Source: Actinomycetota bacterium
GTDB lineage: Bacteria > Actinomycetota > Humimicrobiia > Humimicrobiales > Humimicrobiaceae
DNA length: 10,791 nt
NCBI GenBank assembly: GCA_028697935.1
Contig: JAQVEM010000024.1
Coordinates: 1-10,791, forward strand
Direction: 5' to 3'
Below are positions 6,440 to 10,791 of this stretch, in pieces. Every line of letters begins with the position of its first letter. Position 1 is the first letter of the stretch. A model generated the notes under the pieces. That model was not told the DNA's origin. It did no database searches and worked only from the letters and a program-made list of their open reading frames with translations. Both the position numbers and the translations under genes were made by a program.

Positions 6440-7390
6440 ATGAATAAAGAGAATAAAATAAATAAAAGGTTTAAAAAGTCTAATTTAAATAAGAGTTCAT
6501 GGAAAAGTATATTGTATTCCCAGAAGTTAGCACCATATGTGTTTGTATTGCCATTTATTTTAACATTTCTTATTTTCTTTATTTACCCTATTATAAGAAC
6601 ATCTATTATGAGTTTTCAGGATATAAGTATAGGCAGAGTAAACTTCATTGGCCTGAATAATTATATTCGTTTATTTAAAGACTCCACTTTTTATATAGCG
6701 GTAAGAAACAGTGTCACATATACCATACTGACACTGGCTATCCTTATTCCACTACCACTCTTGTTTGCTTGGATGCTTAATAGTCGGACAATGATTGGAC
6801 AGGATGTTTTCAAATCTTTATTGTTTATTCCGATTCTTACAAGTGTGGTTGTTGCGGGTATTACATTTCGTTTCATGTTTAATTCAACGGATAAGGCACT
6901 GGCCAACAGTTTAGTGATATTACTTGGTGGCGAAAAGATACAATGGTTAAGCCGCAGGTGGCCTGCTATGATGGTAATGGTATTACTTTGTTTCTGGCGC
7001 TGGGCGGGAATGAATACAGTTTACTTTCTTGCAGGGTTGAAGCAGATCCCTGAAGAGCTTTATGAAGCTGCAGATATTGATGGCGCCAATGGCTGGAATA
7101 AGTTCAGATATATATCTCTTCCCTGCCTTCGACCGACGATGATTTATGTGTTAACGATTTCTATCTATGGCGGGCTATCTATGATTACTGAATATCTGAT
7201 GCTCTGGGGAGGAAAATCTTCACCCCAGAACATCGGTCTTACAATTGTCGGATATATATATCAAAAAGGAATTAATCAAAACAATATGGGCTATGCCTCA
7301 TGTGTTGGTCTTATACTTCTTTTTATAGTGCTTGCAATTAATTTAGTAATATTACGAACTACAGGTGTATTTGGAAAGGAGAGGGATTGA
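6440..7390 (+). CDS. ABC sugar transporter permease, MalF/AraP-like
   Basis: This 316-residue inner-membrane protein has about six hydrophobic helices (roughly residues 32-53, 93-114, 126-148, 177-199, 234-253 and 286-305). The ATPase-coupling EAA loop reads YEAADIDGANGW...ISLP, with Glu209-Ala210-Ala211, Gly215 and Leu227-Pro228. A basic, Lys-rich N-terminal tail (residues 2-28) faces the cytoplasm. It forms the import channel with the next gene's product and receives sugar from the lipoprotein. Ribosome binding is weak: AAGGG at 6421-6425 is 14 bases before the ATG, which together with the upstream hairpin fits lower expression than the binding protein. The stop codon lies one base before the next gene's ATG, within that gene's ribosome binding region. 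Confidence 0.92.
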   Translation: MNKENKINKRFKKSNLNKSSWKSILYSQKLAPYVFVLPFILTFLIFFIYPIIRTSIMSFQDISIGRVNFIGLNNYIRLFKDSTFYIAVRNSVTYTILTLAILIPLPLLFAWMLNSRTMIGQDVFKSLLFIPILTSVVVAGITFRFMFNSTDKALANSLVILLGGEKIQWLSRRWPAMMVMVLLCFWRWAGMNTVYFLAGLKQIPEELYEAADIDGANGWNKFRYISLPCLRPTMIYVLTISIYGGLSMITEYLMLWGGKSSPQNIGLTIVGYIYQKGINQNNMGYASCVGLILLFIVLAINLVILRTTGVFGKERD

Positions 7391-7391
7391 T

Positions 7392-8252
7392 ATGAAACCA
7401 GGAAATCAGCATACCAGTAAGCTTAATTATAATCCTGTAGCTCGTGTGGCTATGGTCATTTTCTTTGTTGTGCTCTGTACAATTATTATGCTGCCATTTG
7501 TCTCAATGATACTGACATCATTTAAACCCAGTGATCAGCTTATGCGCGATGGTTTTAATTTATCATTCAGCCGGGACATAATGACACTGGAAAATTATAA
7601 GGCGTTATTTACCAATGCCACCTATTTTAGATGGTATGCAAACAGCATTATTATCACAATAATTCAGGTCGTGTTATCACTGTTCGTGAGTGCGTGGGTA
7701 GGTTATGGTTTTGCATTCTATCAATTTAAAGGGAAAAACTTTCTTTTCGTATGTGTAATGATTATAATGATGGTTCCATTTGAAATACTTATGTTACCTC
7801 TTTATATTCAGATTAATTCTCTGGGCCTGGTAAATAGTATCTGGGGTATTATACTTCCTTACCTTGCATATGCTATGGCAATATTTTTCTTTGTTCAATA
7901 TCTAAAGGGGATCCCAAAGGACATTGTTGACGCCGGGCGTGTTGATGGATGTTCAGAATACGGGATATTTTTGAGACTCATTCTACCGATTATGAAACCA
8001 GCACTTGCTGCAATGGCTATTCTAATTGGTGTTTTTTCCTGGAATAATTACCTCTGGCCATTACTTGTTCTCAGTGACCCTGCAAAGTTTACATTACCCA
8101 TAGGTCTTAACTCACTTGTTAGCCCTTATGGGAATAATTACCAGTTACTGGTGGCTGGTTCGGTTATGTCAGTTATTCCTCTTCTCATACTTTTTCTTTG
8201 TGCGCAGGAACATTTTATTGAGGGTATGACCTCGGGGAGTGTTAAGGGTTGA
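7392..8252 (+). CDS. ABC sugar transporter permease, MalG/AraQ-like
   Basis: The 286-residue partner permease has about six predicted helices, the first near residues 18-42. The EAA-loop position reads VDAGRVDGCSEYGIFLRLILP, so Asp-Ala-Gly stands where Glu-Ala-Ala is usual, a variant seen in MalG-type partners. The C-terminus EHFIEGMTSGSVKG matches the family's usual ending. The frame also has a GTG at 7365, but I chose the ATG at 7392: a strong site, GGAAAGGAGAGGG (7373-7385), lies six bases before it, and the GTG would sit inside the previous gene. The previous stop (7388-7390) is nearly adjacent, so the two permeases are translationally coupled. No ATPase gene follows; in many Gram-positives such transporters share an MsmX-type ATPase encoded elsewhere. 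Confidence 0.92.
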   Translation: MKPGNQHTSKLNYNPVARVAMVIFFVVLCTIIMLPFVSMILTSFKPSDQLMRDGFNLSFSRDIMTLENYKALFTNATYFRWYANSIIITIIQVVLSLFVSAWVGYGFAFYQFKGKNFLFVCVMIIMMVPFEILMLPLYIQINSLGLVNSIWGIILPYLAYAMAIFFFVQYLKGIPKDIVDAGRVDGCSEYGIFLRLILPIMKPALAAMAILIGVFSWNNYLWPLLVLSDPAKFTLPIGLNSLVSPYGNNYQLLVAGSVMSVIPLLILFLCAQEHFIEGMTSGSVKG

Positions 8253-8278
8253 TTTTTACAGGGAAGTATAAAATAGAA

Positions 8279-8313
8279 TTTAAAACAATATCATTTTATA
8301 TGGTTGTTTTAAA
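8279..8313 (+). promoter_or_regulatory. AT-rich stem-loop between permease and araA
   Basis: TTTAAAACAA (8279-8288) pairs perfectly with TTGTTTTAAA (8304-8313) around a 15-base loop in which TAT/ATA could add further pairs. An A run rather than a T run follows, so termination toward araA is unlikely. It may affect mRNA processing or stability. No promoter is evident in the 120-bp gap, so araA is probably on the same transcript. Confidence 0.4.
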
Positions 8314-8372
8314 AAAGAAACTAATATATCAAAAATATCAAAATATAAGAATAAACAAGAGGAGATAATTTT

Positions 8373-9842
8373 ATGACTCAGACATATGAGTTCTGGTTTG
8401 TTGTAGGTTCCCAGCATTTATATGGTCCTGATGTATTAAACGAAGTCAATATTCATGCAAAAATCATTACAGATGAATTTAATTCGGACAAAAATATACC
8501 ATTTAAAGTAGTGCTAAAAGGTGTAGCTACAACACCTGATGAAATAAAAAATATCTGTATAGAAGCGAATAGCAGCTCAAAATGTGCTGGTATTATTACA
8601 TGGATGCACACATTCTCACCGGCTAAAATGTGGATAGGCGGGTTAAGCATTCTTAATAAGCCTTATCTGCATCTCAATACGCAATTCAATAGGGATTTAC
8701 CATTTGATACAATTGATATGAACTTTATGAATACCAATCAATCTGCTCATGGCGATAGAGAACATGGGTTTATAACTGCAAGAATGCGCATGAAAAGAAA
8801 AATTATCTGTGGTTACTGGGAAGATGCAGTATTCAAGAGGCGTATTGGTGTATGGATGAGAGGTGCAGTGGGAGCAATAACCAGCAGGCATTTAAAAGTT
8901 ATGAGGCTCGGGGATAATATGCGTTATGTCGCAGTTACCGAAGGTGATAAAATACAGGCAGAGAAAGATCTTGGATGGAGTGTTAACACATATGGAGTCG
9001 GTATACTTGCTAATCTGGTTGATAGGGTTACAGATGAAGAGGTTGATAAAAAGATAGAGGAATACAGGAGTAAATATGTGTTTAGAACCAGTAATATTTA
9101 TTCAGTTAGGTATCAGGCCAGGCTTGAAATTGCACTCGAAAAGATGATTACTGAAGGTGGGTTTAATGCATATACTGATACATTTGAAGATCTTTACGGG
9201 CTGGAGCAGTTACCGGGTCTTGCATCACAAAACTTAATGGCTAAAGGTATCGGGTTTGGTGCCGAAGGTGATTGGAAGACTGCAGCACTTGGTGCAGTGA
9301 TGATTGCTATGTCGTCAGGATTAGAAAAAGGTCTCTCGTTCATTGAAGACTATACTTACCATTTTGAGAAAGGGAATGAGGCTGTTCTGGGGGCACATAT
9401 GCTTGAGATATCACCGGCAATTGCACAAAATAAAGCTGCTATCGAAGTTCATCCGCTGGGTATTGGAGGCAAGGATGATCCTGCAAGGCTCGTTTTTGTG
9501 GGGAAGGAAGGTGATGCTATACTTGTGACAATTGTAGATATGGGTGGTCGTTTTAGAATGATTGCACATGATGTACATGTTATATCGCCAATTAAAAAGA
9601 TGCCCAATTTACCTGTGGCCAGCCTGATGTGGAAACCTGAACCCGATATGATAACTGGCAACGAGGCATGGATATATTGCGGAGGTGCACACCACAGTGT
9701 GATTTCATATGACCTTACCGCTGAAAATATGAGAGATTTTGCTGAGATTATGGGTATTGAATTCATTCACATCAACAAAATAACTACCATTGATGATATA
9801 AAAAATCAGCTTGCGATTGGCGATGTTATATGGAAAACGTAA
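8373..9842 (+). CDS. araA: L-arabinose isomerase
   Basis: The 489-residue protein aligns by eye throughout with E. coli AraA (about 500 residues). Shared stretches include FVVGSQHLYGPDVL, WMHTFSPAKMWI, LPGLASQNLM, EGDWKTAAL, EDYTYHFEKGN, LGIGGKDDPARL and GGAHHSV. The metal and catalytic residues are present: Glu298, Glu325, His342 and His441, matching E. coli E306, E333, H350 and H450 with a constant 8-9 residue offset. It converts L-arabinose to L-ribulose in the cytoplasm using Mn2+ or a similar divalent metal. The site AGAGGAG (8358-8364) lies eight bases before the ATG. It is the last gene of the rightward series; the usual partners AraB and AraD do not follow, so ribulose phosphorylation and epimerisation must be encoded outside this window. 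Confidence 0.97.
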   Translation: MTQTYEFWFVVGSQHLYGPDVLNEVNIHAKIITDEFNSDKNIPFKVVLKGVATTPDEIKNICIEANSSSKCAGIITWMHTFSPAKMWIGGLSILNKPYLHLNTQFNRDLPFDTIDMNFMNTNQSAHGDREHGFITARMRMKRKIICGYWEDAVFKRRIGVWMRGAVGAITSRHLKVMRLGDNMRYVAVTEGDKIQAEKDLGWSVNTYGVGILANLVDRVTDEEVDKKIEEYRSKYVFRTSNIYSVRYQARLEIALEKMITEGGFNAYTDTFEDLYGLEQLPGLASQNLMAKGIGFGAEGDWKTAALGAVMIAMSSGLEKGLSFIEDYTYHFEKGNEAVLGAHMLEISPAIAQNKAAIEVHPLGIGGKDDPARLVFVGKEGDAILVTIVDMGGRFRMIAHDVHVISPIKKMPNLPVASLMWKPEPDMITGNEAWIYCGGAHHSVISYDLTAENMRDFAEIMGIEFIHINKITTIDDIKNQLAIGDVIWKT

Positions 9843-9880
9843 AATATAAAGTAAAAACATTTTGCATATAAATAAGCAAG

Positions 9881-9906
9881 TTTAAATGCAATTTTGATGC
9901 ATTAAA
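9881..9906 (+). terminator. Weak candidate terminator hairpin after araA
   Basis: TTTAAATGCA (9881-9890) pairs with TGCATTAAA (9898-9906) with one bulged A and a 7-base loop, about 40 bp after the araA stop. The stem is AT-rich and only a broken T tract (ATCTTTTGG) follows, so termination would be inefficient. Confidence 0.3.
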
Positions 9907-9985
9907 TATAATCTTTTGGTTATGAGAATTGTTTTTAATAGATCATGGATAGTATAACTGTAATTACTGATAATTTGATTTTTAT

Positions 9986-10031
9986 GCCATATAAATAGCT
10001 GGTAGTTTGCCGTATAAATAGGCTGGTAGTA
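9986..10031. repeat. Two-copy tandem repeat, ~23-bp period
   Basis: GCCATATAAATAGCTGGTAG (from 9986) is followed by GCCGTATAAATAGGCTGGTAG (from 10009), differing by one substitution and one inserted G. The second copy runs into GTACCACCAG, making an imperfect hairpin (CTGGTAGTA against TACCACCAG) in the trailer of the tRNA transcript. Function unknown. Confidence 0.55.
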
Positions 10032-10064
10032 GTACCACCAGATTATAAAGAATAAGATAAAAAA

Positions 10065-10142
10065 TGGTGGGTGGTATTGGATTTGAACCAATGACCTCTA
10101 CGATGTCAACGTAGCGCTCTAACCATGCTGAGCTAACCACCC
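10065..10142 (-). tRNA. tRNA-Val (anticodon GAC)
   Basis: Read on the minus strand, this 78-nt gene folds into a full cloverleaf. The acceptor stem is GGGTGGT/ACCACCC, the D-arm stem GCTC/GAGC, and the anticodon stem CTACG/CGTAG with loop TTGACAT (anticodon GAC, reading GUC/GUU valine codons). The variable loop is AGGTC and the T-arm ATTGG-TTCAAAT-CCAAT. The discriminator is A and CCA is encoded. A run of six T follows the CCA and may help end transcription. Confidence 0.96.
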
Positions 10143-10173
10143 TGATTCCTCACCTGACTATATCCGTATTTTA

Positions 10174-10203
10174 ATTCTATCAGAGAAATAATACTGCAGT
10201 CAA
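10174..10203 (-). promoter_or_regulatory. Promoter of tRNA-Val
   Basis: On the minus strand, TTGACT (10203-10198) and TAGAAT (10179-10174) each match the sigma-70 consensus at five of six bases with an 18-bp spacer. Transcription would start near 10167, leaving a leader of about 25 nt before the mature tRNA 5' end at 10142. Confidence 0.6.
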
Positions 10204-10306
10204 AAAAACATTTTTATTTAAATGATTAATATCTTTTTTCACTATTTCAGTTAAATTGTGATTAAGTGAAAGACGATTTTTATTCAAGTTTTTAATATTT
10301 GCTTTT

Positions 10307-10335
10307 TTGACATTATTATTAATTAAAAGTATTAT
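10307..10335 (+). promoter_or_regulatory. Promoter of the small membrane-protein gene
   Basis: A perfect -35 box TTGACA (10307-10312) and TATTAT (10330-10335, five of six) are 17 bp apart. Start is expected near 10342, giving a leader of about 59 nt. It faces away from the tRNA promoter; the ~100 bp between the two is plain AT-rich sequence with nothing else recognised. Confidence 0.65.
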
Positions 10336-10400
10336 TATTTTGAAGAATACTTTAGCCAATGATAGCAAGTATGGATTTTTTTGGGGAAGGAGGTGTTAAA

Positions 10401-10580
10401 GTGAGACTCTCCGCACCGACAAAAAAAGTGTTTTTAGCAGCAGTAATTGTAGCAATTATTGGTATAGTATTATATATAGTAAGTCAATTTGTTTTACCAG
10501 TACTAAATGTTGTTGGTTTTGTAGTTCTGGCAGTAGCTTTTATATTACTGGCTATATCTGTATGTTTTAAAAATGTGTAG
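10401..10580 (+). CDS. Small two-helix membrane protein, unknown function
   Basis: This gene encodes a 59-residue protein starting at GTG (10401). The start was chosen because AAGGAGG (10387-10393), an ideal ribosome binding site, lies seven bases before it. The same frame extends up to an ATG at 10359, but that would place the ribosome site inside the gene. The product begins (M)RLSAPTKKVF and has two hydrophobic helices, about residues 9-31 and 34-54, separated by the short QFVLP segment, then a short tail CFKNV. The N-terminal tail carries three basic residues (R2, K8, K9), suggesting both ends lie in the cytoplasm. From memory, small proteins beginning MRLSAPTK with the same two-helix layout occur in other anaerobic bacteria, but I know of no assigned role. 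It has its own promoter and terminator, so it is a single-gene unit independent of the arabinose locus. Confidence 0.8.
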   Translation: MRLSAPTKKVFLAAVIVAIIGIVLYIVSQFVLPVLNVVGFVVLAVAFILLAISVCFKNV

Positions 10581-10625
10581 CCTGAAGGTAGATTTGTAGT
10601 CCGAAAGCAGAAGCATCCAATTTTT

Positions 10626-10654
10626 AAAAAGCTCCATTTTTTATGGGGCTTTTT
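10626..10654 (+). terminator. Intrinsic terminator after the small membrane-protein gene
   Basis: AAAAAGCTCCAT (10626-10637) pairs over 12 bp, including one G-U, with ATGGGGCTTTTT (10643-10654) around a 5-base T loop, ending in a T run. A T run also precedes the stem (10621-10625), but on the minus strand the stem likewise ends in GCTTTTT, so it should work in both directions and could also stop a convergent gene from the right. Confidence 0.85.
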
Positions 10655-10791
10655 AACGCAGTTTTAATAACCGTTTTGAAATTAAATATAAACCTTTTAG
10701 TTAGTTATCCAATTTTATCTTCTAAATCTCTGACCTATTCTTCCCGCTCTTGCTGTGACTGTTATTGATTTTCCTTTTCTTCCCGCGGGGT
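10655..10791. other. Right-end sequence without a confident gene
   Basis: Past the terminator the sequence is AT-rich to about 10730, then less so. On the minus strand two frames are open from the edge: one to a TAA at 10715-10717 (ending ...GRIGQRFRR) and one to a TAG at 10722-10724 (ending ...GKNRSEI). Either could be the tail of a leftward gene converging on the bidirectional terminator, but about 25 codons are too few to decide. Confidence 0.3.

Larger units (their letters stand above)
9843..10064. other. Intergenic spacer between araA and tRNA-Val
   Basis: This 222-bp AT-rich stretch has no plausible gene. It contains a weak hairpin just after araA (9881-9906) and a 23-bp-period tandem repeat (9986-10031). 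araA and the tRNA gene converge here, so both transcripts should end in this stretch. Confidence 0.6.

Noticed and set aside
7365..7391. Upstream GTG start for the second permease
   Set aside because: It would place the strong ribosome binding site inside the gene and overlap the previous gene by 26 bp; the ATG at 7392 fits the family and the ribosome site.
9449..9766. 105-codon minus-strand open frame inside araA
   Set aside because: It is antisense to conserved araA sequence including the active-site region, with Ser/Ile/Pro-rich composition typical of a mirror frame.
9882..10091. 69-codon minus-strand frame after araA
   Set aside because: It starts inside the tRNA-Val gene and spans the AT-rich tandem repeats; composition is that of random AT-rich sequence.
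10180..10368. 62-codon minus-strand frame between the tRNA and the small membrane protein
   Set aside because: It covers the two promoters predicted there, is dominated by Asn/Lys/Leu/Ile as expected from AT-rich noise, and has no ribosome site.
10359..10400. Upstream ATG extension of the small membrane protein
   Set aside because: The extra 14 residues include the translated Shine-Dalgarno (GEGGVK), a common sign of an over-long start call.

Overview
The window is an AT-rich bacterial sequence carrying an L-arabinose / arabino-oligosaccharide utilisation locus, followed by a tRNA-Val gene and a small stand-alone membrane-protein gene. The Shine-Dalgarno sites, the LacI-type regulator, the lipoprotein-anchored solute-binding protein and the glycosidases without signal peptides suggest a low-GC, probably anaerobic, carbohydrate-fermenting bacterium (Bacillota-like or another low-GC lineage). 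Nothing in the window fixes the phylum.

Left arm, minus strand (1-2423): a LacI-family repressor gene overlaps by 17 bp the start of a GH51 alpha-L-arabinofuranosidase gene. The glycosidase gene runs off the left edge, so its stop is not visible. Centre (2424-2793): a divergent regulatory region with three sites sharing AAACGTTT. The strongest is a 26-bp perfect palindrome sitting just after the -10 box of a good promoter for the rightward genes. This is the layout expected of a repressor operator.

Right arm, plus strand (2794-9842): a GH127-type beta-L-arabinofuranosidase, then after a 206-bp gap a lipoprotein solute-binding protein, two ABC permeases and L-arabinose isomerase (AraA). RNA hairpins lie in two of the intergenic gaps. 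Inferred pathway: arabinofuranosyl oligosaccharides bind the lipoprotein, pass through the two-permease transporter, and are cut in the cytoplasm by GH51 (alpha linkages) and GH127 (beta linkages). The freed L-arabinose is isomerised to L-ribulose by AraA. The transporter ATPase, ribulokinase (AraB) and ribulose-5-phosphate epimerase (AraD) are not in the window.

Right end (9843-10791): an AT-rich spacer with a short tandem repeat, a minus-strand tRNA-Val(GAC) with encoded CCA and a recognisable promoter, and a divergent 59-residue two-helix membrane protein with its own promoter, strong ribosome binding site and intrinsic terminator. The last ~140 bases hold no gene that can be called with confidence.

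The catabolic genes belong to known families and I see no clear new molecular machine. The most interesting points are the pairing of intracellular enzymes for both arabinofuranoside anomers under one divergent operator region, a duplicated G-tract element before the transporter genes, and the uncharacterised small membrane protein.
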